Shown piece after piece: positions 1 through 6,849 of a stretch of 15,694 nt of DNA. The notes beneath the pieces were generated by a model. It did not search any database, was not told the origin of the DNA, and saw only the letters and a program-made list of their open reading frames with translations. Numbering within the stretch: the first letter of the stretch is position 1; the number at the start of each line of letters is the position of its first letter. A program made the position numbers and the translations under genes. Source of the DNA: an uncultured Caulobacter sp. (GTDB lineage Bacteria; Pseudomonadota; Alphaproteobacteria; Caulobacterales; Caulobacteraceae); contig NZ_CALCDX010000058.1 of assembly GCF_937900395.1 (NCBI RefSeq), forward strand, positions 1 to 15,694, in the 5' to 3' direction.

Positions 1-192
1 GAGACACCCAAGGCCCGGAACCTGCACTACTCGGCACCCAGTGAGAGCGGTGGTGTCGAGGAGCACGACGAAGGACCAGGTGGCCAGGGTGTGCAGCTCA
101 CCCAGGACCAGTTGACCAAGACGCCGAAGAACGCTCCCTGCCCATGCGGATCGGGCAAGAAGTTCAAGATGTGCCACGGCAAGGCCTCCTGA
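1..192 (+). CDS. secA: SecA C-terminal fragment (actinobacterial type), partial
   Basis: The frame is open from base 1 and ends at TGA 190-192, giving the last 63 residues of preprotein translocase SecA, the ATPase that drives Sec-dependent export. The visible part is the variable linker (LHYSAPSESGG...) and the terminal zinc-binding tail CPCGSGKKFKMCHG, with the usual Cys-x-Cys-x8-Cys-His ligands; this tail binds SecB or ribosomes in the family. The 'YSAPSE' linker followed by 'NAPCPCGSGKK' looks actinobacterial, whereas everything after ~758 is alphaproteobacterial. It converges with the DUF6459-like gene that follows. The 5' part lies outside the window. Confidence 0.88.
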   Translation, partial: ETPKARNLHYSAPSESGGVEEHDEGPGGQGVQLTQDQLTKTPKNAPCPCGSGKKFKMCHGKAS

Positions 193-227
193 CCTCCTGA
201 CCCTCTGACGGCGCCGGGCCCCGGCCT

Positions 228-262
228 CCCCAATGGCACCCCTCGGGACGCCGCCATTGGGG
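228..262. terminator. Inverted repeat between convergent genes, possible bidirectional terminator
   Basis: CCCCAATGGC (228-237) and GCCATTGGGG (253-262) form a perfect 10-bp stem with a 15-base loop. It sits in the short gap between the secA stop and the convergent stop at 270. There is no T-run on either side, so classical rho-independent termination is uncertain, but position and symmetry suit a shared transcription end. Confidence 0.5.
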
Positions 263-269
263 GACGACG

Positions 270-728
270 TCAGCCGATGTGGAGGGCCTCGACTCGCCAT
301 CGCCCGTCCTGCCCGACCAGACGCAGTGCCATGGCACGCACGCGAGGACCGTCCTGCAGGACCACCGCAAGCTCCGCGACCCCGTCGGCCGGCTCGCACA
401 CGCGCACGCTGCGTACAGCGATTCGGGGCCGTGGTGACTGGCCGCTGGCCGAGGTGCCCGATCGTGAACGGGCCACCAGCGACCGACGGGCGATCACGGC
501 ATACACCTCGGGGGTGGTCCAGCGCAGCAACTGCGTGGGTTGCCGCAACCCCACCAGCACCTCGGCGAGCACACCGGCCGCATCGCCTGACTGAATTCCG
601 GTGATGTCGTTCACGCTGCCGGCATCGAAGGCGATCACTTCGCAACCGGCCGTGTTCAGCAGTGGACCGAGGACGTTGCGCGTCCAATCGTTGCGTCGCA
701 AGCCCGGGCGGCCCAGCGGGGCCAGCAT
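270..728 (-). CDS. Rv3235-like protein (DUF6459), possibly 5'-truncated
   Basis: This frame encodes 152 residues from the ATG at 728 to the TGA at 270-272. The C-terminal half (GVLAEVLVGLRQPTQLLRWT, then VYAVIARR and a beta-rich end) resembles the actinobacterial Rv3235 family (DUF6459), whose function is unknown and whose genes, as I recall, often lie near secA. The frame stays open upstream of 728 to about 760, but those codons run into the junction with proA, so the true start may be lost or further upstream. Family assignment rests on motif memory only. It is good evidence that the first ~750 bases come from an actinobacterium. Confidence 0.6.
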   Translation of the reverse strand: MLAPLGRPGLRRNDWTRNVLGPLLNTAGCEVIAFDAGSVNDITGIQSGDAAGVLAEVLVGLRQPTQLLRWTTPEVYAVIARRSLVARSRSGTSASGQSPRPRIAVRSVRVCEPADGVAELAVVLQDGPRVRAMALRLVGQDGRWRVEALHIG

Positions 729-757
729 GTGCGGGCCGGCCAGTCCCTGATCGCCGT

Positions 758-1141
758 GACGCCGCCGCCCGCGCCCTCGTCCCAGCTATGAAGGCCGCAA
801 GCGCCGAGGACTGGACCACCGAATATCTCGCCGCGATCCTGGCCGTGGCCGTGGTCGACGGCGTCGAGGGCGCGGCCGCGCACATCGCCGCTTACGGCTC
901 GGGCCACACCGACGCGATCGTCACCGAGGACGAGGCGGCCGCCGAGGCCTTCGTCGCGGCGGTCGACAGCGCCATCGTGCTGGTCAACGCCTCGACCCAG
1001 TTCGCCGACGGCGGCGAGTTTGGCTTCGGGGCCGAGATCGGCATCGCCACAGACAAGCTACATGCCCGCGGTCCGGTGGGGGCCGAGCAACTGACGACGT
1101 TCAAATATGTGGTTCGCGGGACCGGCCAGACTCGTCCCTGA
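758..1141 (+). CDS. proA: Glutamate-5-semialdehyde dehydrogenase (gamma-glutamyl phosphate reductase), C-terminal fragment
   Basis: About 127 C-terminal residues of ProA, which reduces gamma-glutamyl phosphate to glutamate-5-semialdehyde in proline synthesis. Recognisable features are the DAAARALVPAMK segment, EDWTTEYL, the AYGSGHTDAIV motif, VNASTQFADGGEFGFGAEIGI and the terminal GPVGAEQLTTFKYVVRG. The full protein is usually a little over 400 residues. The N-terminal two thirds, including the catalytic Cys, are absent because the alphaproteobacterial sequence begins abruptly near 750-758. The frame happens to stay open back to 662, but those codons are antisense to the DUF6459-like gene and are not ProA. 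Its end abuts or overlaps nadD depending on the nadD start. Confidence 0.88.
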   Translation, partial: DAAARALVPAMKAASAEDWTTEYLAAILAVAVVDGVEGAAAHIAAYGSGHTDAIVTEDEAAAEAFVAAVDSAIVLVNASTQFADGGEFGFGAEIGIATDKLHARGPVGAEQLTTFKYVVRGTGQTRP

Positions 1142-1190
1142 CGCCGGCCGGCCCGCAGCGCAGCGCCTCGGCTTCCACCTGGAGCCGGGC

Positions 1191-1769
1191 ATGCGCGTCG
1201 GCCTGTTTGGCGGCAGCTTCAACCCGGCGCACGAGGGCCACGCCCACGTGGCCGAGACAGCCATGCGCCGTCTGGAGCTGGACCGCGTCATCTGGCTGGT
1301 CTCGCCGCAGAACCCGCTGAAGTCCTCGCACGAGACCAAGCCGGTGGCCGAACGAATGGCGCAGGCCCGTCGCTGGGCGCGCGGCTCGGGCATGATCGTC
1401 TCGGATGCCGAGACGCGGCTGGGCTCGCAGTACACGATCGACACCCTGCGGGTGCTGAAGGCGCGCTTTCCGGGCGTGAAGTTCGTCTGGGTGATGGGCG
1501 CCGACAGCTTGGCGGGCTTCCACCGCTGGCGCGGCTGGACCCAGATCATGCGCGAAGTCCCGGTGGCGGTGATCTCGCGGCCGTGGATCGCGCTGAAGGC
1601 CCGCACAGCTCCCGCCGCCCGCCGCTTCGCCTTCGCCCGCTGGCCGGCCAGCGCCGCGTCACGCCTGCCCGACGCCACCGCGCCGGCCTGGGTCTATCTG
1701 ACCGGGCCGCTGAATTTCGCGTCGTCGACGGCGCTTAGGGCGCGGCAGACAGGCAAGCTGGGCCGCTAG
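1191..1769 (+). CDS. nadD: Nicotinate-nucleotide adenylyltransferase
   Basis: NadD transfers AMP from ATP to nicotinate mononucleotide, giving deamido-NAD in NAD synthesis. The N-terminal GLFGGSFNPAHEGHAH is the nucleotidyltransferase HxGH signature. GADSLAGFHRW and the C-terminal NFASSTALR (the SSTxxR ATP-binding motif) complete the family pattern. I chose ATG 1191 (192 residues) because GGAG at 1181-1184 lies six bases upstream. An upstream in-frame ATG at 1107 would add 28 residues and overlap proA by 35 bases. Many alphaproteobacterial NadD entries carry such an extension ending in 'PGM', so that start cannot be excluded. In this genus nadD typically sits between proA and rsfS. Confidence 0.93.
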   Translation: MRVGLFGGSFNPAHEGHAHVAETAMRRLELDRVIWLVSPQNPLKSSHETKPVAERMAQARRWARGSGMIVSDAETRLGSQYTIDTLRVLKARFPGVKFVWVMGADSLAGFHRWRGWTQIMREVPVAVISRPWIALKARTAPAARRFAFARWPASAASRLPDATAPAWVYLTGPLNFASSTALRARQTGKLGR

Positions 1770-1784
1770 CTTGAGCGGATCGCG

Positions 1785-1817
1785 GAGGGCGAAATCGACC
1801 TTCGTGAACGCGCCCTC
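1785..1817 (+). other. Small hairpin between nadD and rsfS
   Basis: GAGGGCG (1785-1791) pairs with CGCCCTC (1811-1817) around a 19-base loop, followed by TCACTTTTC. It lies 15 bases after the nadD stop and 25 bases before the rsfS start. It could be a weak terminator or attenuator, or chance pairing in GC-rich DNA. Confidence 0.25.
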
Positions 1818-1841
1818 TCACTTTTCGCCCAATTCCGTGCT

Positions 1842-2312
1842 ATGGAGACGATCCACAGCGACCCCATAAGGAGCAATACGCTGCGTAGCGACCCCGCGCA
1901 TGGTGCGCACGAAGGCTTGGCCGGCGCCGAGTCCTCGACTGAATCCCCGGGCCTGAGTCCGGTTCTCGACGTGAAGGCGCTGGAGCGCCTGATCCTGTCC
2001 CGCCTGGACGACGACAAGGCCCAGGACATCGTCCACATCGACCTGACGGACAAGAGCTCGGTCGCCGACAGCCTGATCGTGGCGTCGGGCCGTTCGCACC
2101 GTCACGTCGGCGCTCTGGCCGACCACATTCTGCGGGCGCTGAAGGAAAACGGCTTCGGCAAGGCGCGGGTCGAAGGCCTGCCGCACTGCGACTGGGTGCT
2201 GATCGACGCCGGCGACGTCGTCATCCACCTGTTCCGTCCCGAAGTGCGCGCCTTCTACAACATCGAGAAGATCTGGGCGGTCGACGCCCCGCACCGCACG
2301 GCGGCGAACTGA
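1842..2312 (+). CDS. rsfS: Ribosomal silencing factor RsfS (Iojap family)
   Basis: RsfS binds uL14 on the large ribosomal subunit and blocks subunit joining, lowering translation in starvation or stationary phase. The Iojap core runs from about residue 44: KALERLILSRLDDDKAQDI, then the conserved DLTDKSSVADSLIVASGRSHRHV, the DWVLIDAGDVVIHLF strand pair and FYNIEKIW. At 156 residues it is longer than the usual ~105-120 because of a poorly conserved Ser/Pro-rich leader of ~43 residues. An internal GTG at 1971 would give a family-length protein, so the start is not settled. It precedes rlmH, a very common pairing in bacteria. Confidence 0.92.
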   Translation: METIHSDPIRSNTLRSDPAHGAHEGLAGAESSTESPGLSPVLDVKALERLILSRLDDDKAQDIVHIDLTDKSSVADSLIVASGRSHRHVGALADHILRALKENGFGKARVEGLPHCDWVLIDAGDVVIHLFRPEVRAFYNIEKIWAVDAPHRTAAN

Positions 2313-2328
2313 TTCTTCGCGTCTAAAA

Positions 2329-2437
2329 CCGCTCATCCCCGCGAAAGCGGGGACCCAAGCGGCGCTGGCGGGCTGGCTATCGGTCGCGCCATGACCTGAA
2401 ACTCGGCTTGGGTCCCCGCTTTCGCGGGGATGAGCGG
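2329..2437. repeat. Perfect 32-bp inverted repeat built from two nested palindromes
   Basis: The 32 bases at 2329-2360 are the exact reverse complement of 2406-2437, separated by a 45-base spacer. Each arm holds its own palindrome: CCCCGCGAAAGCGGGG (2337-2352) in the left arm, a 6-bp GC stem with a GAAA loop, and its complement (2414-2429) in the right. When translated, such arms give the peptides LIPAKAGTQ and MGPRFRGDER, which I know as hallmarks of a dispersed palindromic repeat of alpha- and other proteobacteria. There is no T-run, so it does not look like a simple terminator. It fills the rsfS-rlmH gap and ends 12 bases before the rlmH ATG. Confidence 0.9.
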
Positions 2438-2449
2438 GTGAAGTTCCCG

Positions 2450-2914
2450 ATGAAGATCACCATCCTCACCGTCGGAAAGCTCGGCCGCATGGTCGAGGCG
2501 CAGCTGGCCCTGGACTACGCGTCCCGCGCCACCGCCTCGGGCCGCGCCCTGGCGCTGGGACCGGTCGAGATCGTCGAGGTCGAGGCCCGAAAGCCCGGCA
2601 AGGCGGCGGAAGCCGAGGTGCTGCGCCCGCACCTGGAGGGGGCGCACGTCATCGCCTGCGACGAGCACGGCAAGGTCCGCAAGAGCCGCGACTTCGCCGA
2701 CCACCTGGCCAGGCTGCGCGATGACGGAACGCGGCGGGTGGTGTTCCTGATCGGTGGGGCAGATGGCCTGGATCCCTCGATCCTGTCGACCGCCAACGAG
2801 ACCATGGCCTTCGGGCCGCAGACCTGGCCGCACGCCCTGGCCCGCGCCATGCTGGCCGAGCAGATCTATCGCGCCGCGACCATCCTCTCGGGCTCGCCCT
2901 ATCATCGCGATTAG
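2450..2914 (+). CDS. rlmH: 23S rRNA (pseudouridine1915-N3)-methyltransferase RlmH
   Basis: RlmH is a small SPOUT-class enzyme that methylates pseudouridine 1915 in helix 69 of 23S rRNA using S-adenosylmethionine. The 154-residue protein starts MKITILTVGK and contains FLIGGADG (the cofactor-binding loop of the knotted fold), ALARAMLAEQIYRA and the terminal SPYHRD, close to the family's HPYH ending. The length matches the usual 155-160. I chose ATG 2450 because the family begins with the beta-strand KITIL; the in-frame codons before it belong to the inverted repeat. No good Shine-Dalgarno sequence is visible, and the repeat's right arm ends 12 bases upstream. Confidence 0.94.
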   Translation: MKITILTVGKLGRMVEAQLALDYASRATASGRALALGPVEIVEVEARKPGKAAEAEVLRPHLEGAHVIACDEHGKVRKSRDFADHLARLRDDGTRRVVFLIGGADGLDPSILSTANETMAFGPQTWPHALARAMLAEQIYRAATILSGSPYHRD

Positions 2915-2930
2915 GTCTATCAAGGCCAAG

Positions 2931-3992
2931 ATGCTTCGCCGTCCTTCGCGTCTTGTCCTGACCCTCGCCGCCCTGGCGCTCGCCGTCCCCACGGCCGGGA
3001 TCGCCTGGCAGAGCGTCGACCGCGCCGCCATGGAACAGCGCGCCAAGGACCGGCAGGAAGCCGCCGACACCCGCCGCGAGATCGAGGACCTGCGGGCCGA
3101 ACTCGACCGGCTGGACCACGCCCGCGTCGCCGCCGGCGCCGACGTCGACGCCAAGCGCGCCCGGCTGGAAGCTCTGAACGCCCGCGAACGCGCCATCCTG
3201 GCGGACCTTGGCCTCAATCGGCAGCGACTGTCGCGGCTGCTGTCGGCGCTGCAGCTGTTCCGCCGCGATCCGCCGCCCGCCCTGCTGGTCTCGCCGGCCG
3301 ACGCCCGCGACGCCGTCCGCGCGGCCATCCTGATCCGCGCCATGACGCCCGAGCTTCAGCACCGGGCCGAGGCCTACGCCCGCCAGGCCACGGCCGTCGG
3401 AACCCTGCGCCGAGAGGCCGCCGCCGCCTCGGCCGAGCTGTTCACCGCCGAAAGCGTGGTCGCCGACCGCAAGGGCGAGATCGAGCGGCTGATCATCGAA
3501 AAGACCCAGCTGGAGCGCGCCTACGCCCAGGAAGCCCTGGCCCAGGAGAGCGAGCTCCGCACCCTCGGCGCGCTCAGCGACGGCCTGGGTCGGTCGGCGC
3601 CCACGGGACCGCTGGCGCTGCGCGCGCCGGTCGCCGGGGCCATCGTCCGGCGCTTTGGCCAGGAGATGCCCGCCGGCGGCAAGGCGCCCGGCCTGACCCT
3701 GCGGACCGACAAGGGCCTGTCGGTGACCTCGCCCGTCGCTGGAACCGTGGAGTACGCCGGCGCCCTGAACGGCTGGGGCGCGGTGATCATTCTACGCGCA
3801 CAGGGCGCCTATCACATCGTGCTGGCCGGCCTCGACCAGATCACCGCCGCGCCCGGACAATCTGTCGCGGCCGGCGCCCCGATCGGAAAGATGCCGGACC
3901 ATGTATCCTCTGATCCGGAGCTCTATATGGAAGTGCGTGAGAACGGCGAACCGGCCGATCCGGAACGCTGGTTCAAACAAGAGTCGCGATAA
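2931..3992 (+). CDS. EnvC-like murein hydrolase activator (degenerate LytM/M23 protein)
   Basis: A 353-residue exported protein. Residues 1-25 form a signal peptide or membrane anchor, about 30-105 and 150-215 are charged coiled-coil helices, and 230-347 are a LytM/M23 domain (VAGAIVRRFG, GTVEYAG, GWGAVIILRA, ENGEPADPERWF). The metal ligands of active M23 peptidases are missing: the HxH site reads HIVLAG and the usual 'lHfE' reads ELYMEVR. This matches EnvC, which activates amidases at the division site instead of cutting peptidoglycan itself. In Caulobacter the EnvC homologue has been called LdpF; I infer but cannot prove that this is it. ATG 2931 follows AAGG at 2922-2925 and lies 16 bases after the rlmH stop. 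A weak hairpin with T5 (3983-4002) overlaps its stop. Confidence 0.87.
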   Translation: MLRRPSRLVLTLAALALAVPTAGIAWQSVDRAAMEQRAKDRQEAADTRREIEDLRAELDRLDHARVAAGADVDAKRARLEALNARERAILADLGLNRQRLSRLLSALQLFRRDPPPALLVSPADARDAVRAAILIRAMTPELQHRAEAYARQATAVGTLRREAAAASAELFTAESVVADRKGEIERLIIEKTQLERAYAQEALAQESELRTLGALSDGLGRSAPTGPLALRAPVAGAIVRRFGQEMPAGGKAPGLTLRTDKGLSVTSPVAGTVEYAGALNGWGAVIILRAQGAYHIVLAGLDQITAAPGQSVAAGAPIGKMPDHVSSDPELYMEVRENGEPADPERWFKQESR

Positions 3993-4002
3993 GCGGCTTT
4001 TT
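3983..4002 (+). terminator. Weak hairpin with T-run at the end of the envC-like gene
   Basis: GTCGC (3983-3987) can pair with GCGGC (3993-3997, one G-T pair) around GATAA, followed directly by TTTTT (3998-4002). The stem is only 5 bp, and it overlaps the stop codon, so any termination would be partial. A promoter-like sequence for ctpA follows. Confidence 0.3.
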
Positions 4003-4049
4003 CGGTAATGTGACTGTCTTCGGACAATCACAAGTTCGGGTTGGACGGG

Positions 4050-4057
4050 GCTATAAT
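4050..4057 (+). promoter_or_regulatory. Candidate -10 element upstream of ctpA
   Basis: GCTATAAT at 4050-4057 contains a perfect TATAAT and fits the Caulobacter housekeeping -10 pattern GCTANAWC as I recall it. It lies 44 bases before the ctpA ATG in an otherwise GC-rich 109-base gap. No convincing -35 is seen at the right distance; TTGGAC at 4041 is too close. ctpA may therefore have its own transcription start in addition to read-through from the envC-like gene. Confidence 0.45.
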
Positions 4058-4101
4058 TGGTTTGCGACGCCGCGCGTCGCCAGGGAGCCTTCTGGGCCTT
4101 A

Positions 4102-5493
4102 ATGCGCAAGTATCTGCTCATCGGCGTTTCCGCCTTCGTCCTCGGCGCGGGGACCATGGCCTACATCAGCCCCATCGCCCAGGCGAACAACGCGCCGAAG
4201 ACCAAGACCTACAAGCTGCTGGAACTGTTCGGCGACGTCTTGGGCACGGTCGAGGACCAGTACGTCACCGAGGTCGACGACAAGAAGCTGATCGAGGCGG
4301 CGCTGGACGGCATGCTGACCAGCCTGGACCCGCATTCGGGCTACCTGTCGCCCGACAGCTACGAGGACATGCAGGACACCACGCGCGGCGAATACGGCGG
4401 CCTGGGCCTGGAGGTCACCAGCGAGGACGGCGTGGTCAAGGTGATCTCGCCCATGGACGGCACCCCCGCCGCCCGCGCCGGCGTGCAGGCCGGCGACTAC
4501 ATCACCGCCGTCAACGGCCAGAGCGTGCTGGGCCTGACGGTCAACGAGGCCGTGAAGCAGATGCGCGGCCCGGCCGGCGAGCCGGTCACCCTCACTATCG
4601 CCCGCGACAAGAACGATCCGTTCGACGTCAAGCTGGTCCGCGAGATCATCAAGCCCAAGGCCGCCATCGCCCGCATGGAAGGCGACTATGGCTATGTCCG
4701 CCTGCCTGGCTTCAACGAGAAGGCCACCGAGGCGCTGAGCGCCTCGATCAACGAGCTGAAATCCAAGAACCCGAAGATGAAGGGTCTGATCCTGGATCTT
4801 CGCAACAATCCGGGCGGCCTGCTCGACCAGGCGGTCGGCGTGGCCGACGTCTTCCTGGACGGTGGCGAGGTGGTCAGTCAGCGCGGCCGCGACCCGCGCA
4901 ACATCCAACGCTACAACGCCAAGCCCGGCGACGCGCTGAACGGCCTGCCGATGGTCGTCCTGATCAACCAAGGTTCGGCCTCGGCGGCCGAAATCGTGGC
5001 CGGCGCCCTGCAGGACCGTCATCGCGCCGAGCTCGTCGGCCTGACCAGCTTCGGCAAGGGCTCGGTGCAGACGGTGATCCCGCTGCGCGGCGGGGCCGAC
5101 GGCGCCCTGAAGCTGACGACGGCGCGCTACTTCACGCCGTCGGGCCGCTCGATCCAGAAGACCGGCATCGCCCCGGACCTCGAGGTCGCCCAGACCCGCG
5201 ACCAGGCCCAGGACATCGCCAACCGCGTGTGGTTCAGCGAGGCCAGCTTCAAGAACGCGCTGAACGCCGACGAGGGCAAGACCCGCGTCGCGCCGCACGC
5301 GCCGGCCGAGGCGCCGCCGCCAGGCTTCGACGACAAGAAGAACGACTTCCAGCTGGAGCGGGCCCTGGCCGTGCTGAAGGCCGGCGGCGTCGCCAACACG
5401 CCCAAGCTGCCCAAGCCGGCGGCCAAGATCGCCGAGGTCACCGCCAAGGCGGCCGCCGCCGCGACCAAGGCGCCGGCCACGGACAAGAAGTAG
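4102..5493 (+). CDS. ctpA: Carboxy-terminal processing protease CtpA (S41 family)
   Basis: A 463-residue periplasmic serine protease that trims or degrades envelope proteins from their C-termini. Residues 1-28 are an export signal (KYLLIGVSAFVLGAG). A helical N-terminal part contains LTSLDPHSGYLSP, and a PDZ domain runs over about 96-175 (GGLGLEV, GTPAARAGVQAGDYI). The S41 catalytic domain follows, with RNNPGGLLDQAV, the nucleophile Ser294 in GSASAAEIVAGALQD, general base Lys319 in SFGKG and Gln323, the spacing expected for this family. The last ~35 residues are Ala/Lys/Pro-rich. ATG 4102 has AGGGAG at 4082-4087, somewhat far upstream. A TTG at 4057 could extend it by 15 residues. Its neighbours envC-like and yibQ-like point to cell-envelope work. 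A strong terminator follows. Confidence 0.94.
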   Translation: MRKYLLIGVSAFVLGAGTMAYISPIAQANNAPKTKTYKLLELFGDVLGTVEDQYVTEVDDKKLIEAALDGMLTSLDPHSGYLSPDSYEDMQDTTRGEYGGLGLEVTSEDGVVKVISPMDGTPAARAGVQAGDYITAVNGQSVLGLTVNEAVKQMRGPAGEPVTLTIARDKNDPFDVKLVREIIKPKAAIARMEGDYGYVRLPGFNEKATEALSASINELKSKNPKMKGLILDLRNNPGGLLDQAVGVADVFLDGGEVVSQRGRDPRNIQRYNAKPGDALNGLPMVVLINQGSASAAEIVAGALQDRHRAELVGLTSFGKGSVQTVIPLRGGADGALKLTTARYFTPSGRSIQKTGIAPDLEVAQTRDQAQDIANRVWFSEASFKNALNADEGKTRVAPHAPAEAPPPGFDDKKNDFQLERALAVLKAGGVANTPKLPKPAAKIAEVTAKAAAAATKAPATDKK

Positions 5494-5516
5494 ATCAGCG
5501 ACACATGCGCTGACGG

Positions 5517-5557
5517 AACGCCGCCTCGCCCCCCCGGTCAGGCGGCGTTTTCGTTTC
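5517..5557 (+). terminator. Rho-independent terminator after ctpA
   Basis: AACGCCGCC (5517-5525) pairs perfectly with GGCGGCGTT (5541-5549) around a C-rich 15-base loop, followed by TTTCGTTT. It starts 24 bases after the ctpA stop. It should end the ctpA transcript and separate it from the deacetylase gene. Confidence 0.85.
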
Positions 5558-5646
5558 CGCCGTGCGGCGTCGCGCCGCGCTTGGCCGGGCGGTTGGCGAC
5601 GTCTTGTTAACCATCTCTTCGGGCCTTCCGCTTAGCCTGCCGGGCG

Positions 5647-6828
5647 ATGGCCGTCTCGTTTTCCCGCAAGCCCGCCTACGCCGCCGCCGCGCCCGCGTCC
5701 GGCGGGTCGGCCCCGCTGCGCGGAAAGCTGGGCGCGGCCCTGGCCAACCCTTATGTCGGCGCCGGCGGCGCGGCCTGCCTGTTCCTGGCCTCGCTGGCGA
5801 CCCTGGTCCTGGTGACCAGCGACCCGCACGCCGGCAACCCGGTCGTGCGGCTGGAGCTGACCAAGATCGGCGCGACCAAGAACGCGCCCGAAGGTTGGCG
5901 CGAGGCCTTGACCGCCGAGGGCCCGCACGAGGCGCCCCTGAAGCCCGTCGAGCTCCAGCTCTCCCGCGCGCCCTTCCCAGCCGCCAGCGGCGAGGACAGC
6001 CAGAAGCCGGCCTTCGAGGGCGAGCAGCCGCCCCCGCCCGTCCAGAAGGGCCCCGGCCTGCCCCAGGCCCCCATCGCCGGCCTGACCGCGCCCGGCCCCG
6101 GCGGCGCGCCCCTGCCGATCATCGCCGCCGACGGCCGCACCGCCGCCGACGCCTATGCGCGCCCGTTCACGCCCAATGGCCGCCCCAAGGTCTCGGTGGT
6201 GATCGGGGGCCTCGGCCTCAACGCCCAGACCACGCGGGCGGCGATCGAGACCCTGCCCGCCGAGGTCACCCTGTCGTTCGCGCCCTACGCCGAGGGCCTG
6301 CAGGGCTGGATCGACCTGGCCCGCGAGCATGGCCACGAGGTGCTGCTGGAGACGCCGATGGAGCCGGCGGACTATCCGGCCAACGATCCGGGCCCCTACA
6401 CCCTGATCGCCGCCAACCGCCCCGAGGACACCGTCCGCAAGCTGGAATGGCTGATGTCGCGCGCCACGGGCTATTTTGGCCTGTCGAACTATCTGGGCGC
6501 GCGCTTCGTCGACAACGACCAGGCGATGAACACCTTCAACGCCGTGCTCAAGGCGCGGGGCCTGGCCTTCATCGACGACGGCCTGGCCGCCCGGCGCGGC
6601 GGACCGATCCCGCGCGCCTCGGCCGATCGGGTGATCGACGACGAGTTGTCGGCCAGCGCCATCGACGCTCAGCTGCGCGCCCTGGAGAACGGCGCCTCCG
6701 CCCGCGGCCAGTCGCTCGGCTCGGGCTTCGCCTATCCGGTGACCATCAACCAGGTCCGCCTCTGGGCCGCCGGCCTGCAGGCGCGCGGTCTGCAACTGGC
6801 GCCGGCCTCGGCCCTCGCCCATCGCTAA
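5647..6828 (+). CDS. Divergent polysaccharide deacetylase family protein (YibQ-like)
   Basis: A 393-residue membrane-anchored periplasmic protein. A cytoplasmic N-tail is followed by one transmembrane helix at about 37-57 (GGAACLFLASLATLVLV) and a Pro/Ala/Glu-rich linker to about 180. The 'divergent polysaccharide deacetylase' domain follows: KVSVVIGGLGLNAQTTRAAI, LSFAPYAEGL, HEVLLETPMEP, GLSNYLGARF, GLAFIDDG, and a C-terminal AYPVTINQVRLWA. Where gammaproteobacterial YibQ has Asp-Asp near the first strand, this protein has Gly-Gly, a variant I recall from other alphaproteobacteria. The substrate is unknown. Placement next to an envC-like gene parallels envC-yibQ in E. coli. Start ATG 5647 is the first ATG; rppH begins 21 bases after its stop. 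Confidence 0.85.
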   Translation: MAVSFSRKPAYAAAAPASGGSAPLRGKLGAALANPYVGAGGAACLFLASLATLVLVTSDPHAGNPVVRLELTKIGATKNAPEGWREALTAEGPHEAPLKPVELQLSRAPFPAASGEDSQKPAFEGEQPPPPVQKGPGLPQAPIAGLTAPGPGGAPLPIIAADGRTAADAYARPFTPNGRPKVSVVIGGLGLNAQTTRAAIETLPAEVTLSFAPYAEGLQGWIDLAREHGHEVLLETPMEPADYPANDPGPYTLIAANRPEDTVRKLEWLMSRATGYFGLSNYLGARFVDNDQAMNTFNAVLKARGLAFIDDGLAARRGGPIPRASADRVIDDELSASAIDAQLRALENGASARGQSLGSGFAYPVTINQVRLWAAGLQARGLQLAPASALAHR

Positions 6829-6849
6829 ACCTTGTGGAATAAGGCTCTC

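Noticed and set aside
662..757. Apparent N-terminal extension of the ProA fragment
   Set aside because: These codons are antisense to the DUF6459-like frame and do not resemble ProA; the frame is open by chance across the junction.
2408..2449. Upstream TTG start for rlmH giving the leader MGPRFRGDERVKFP
   Set aside because: The leader is encoded by the right arm of the dispersed inverted repeat and is not part of the RlmH family.
4041..5513. A 490-codon open frame shifted relative to ctpA
   Set aside because: Arg/Gly/Pro-rich translation typical of an out-of-frame shadow of a GC-rich gene; the ctpA frame has all catalytic motifs.
5604..5640. Promoter TTGTTA ... CTTAGCC before the deacetylase gene
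   Set aside because: Spacing of about 22 bases between the elements is outside the normal range; a promoter is expected after the ctpA terminator but I could not place it.
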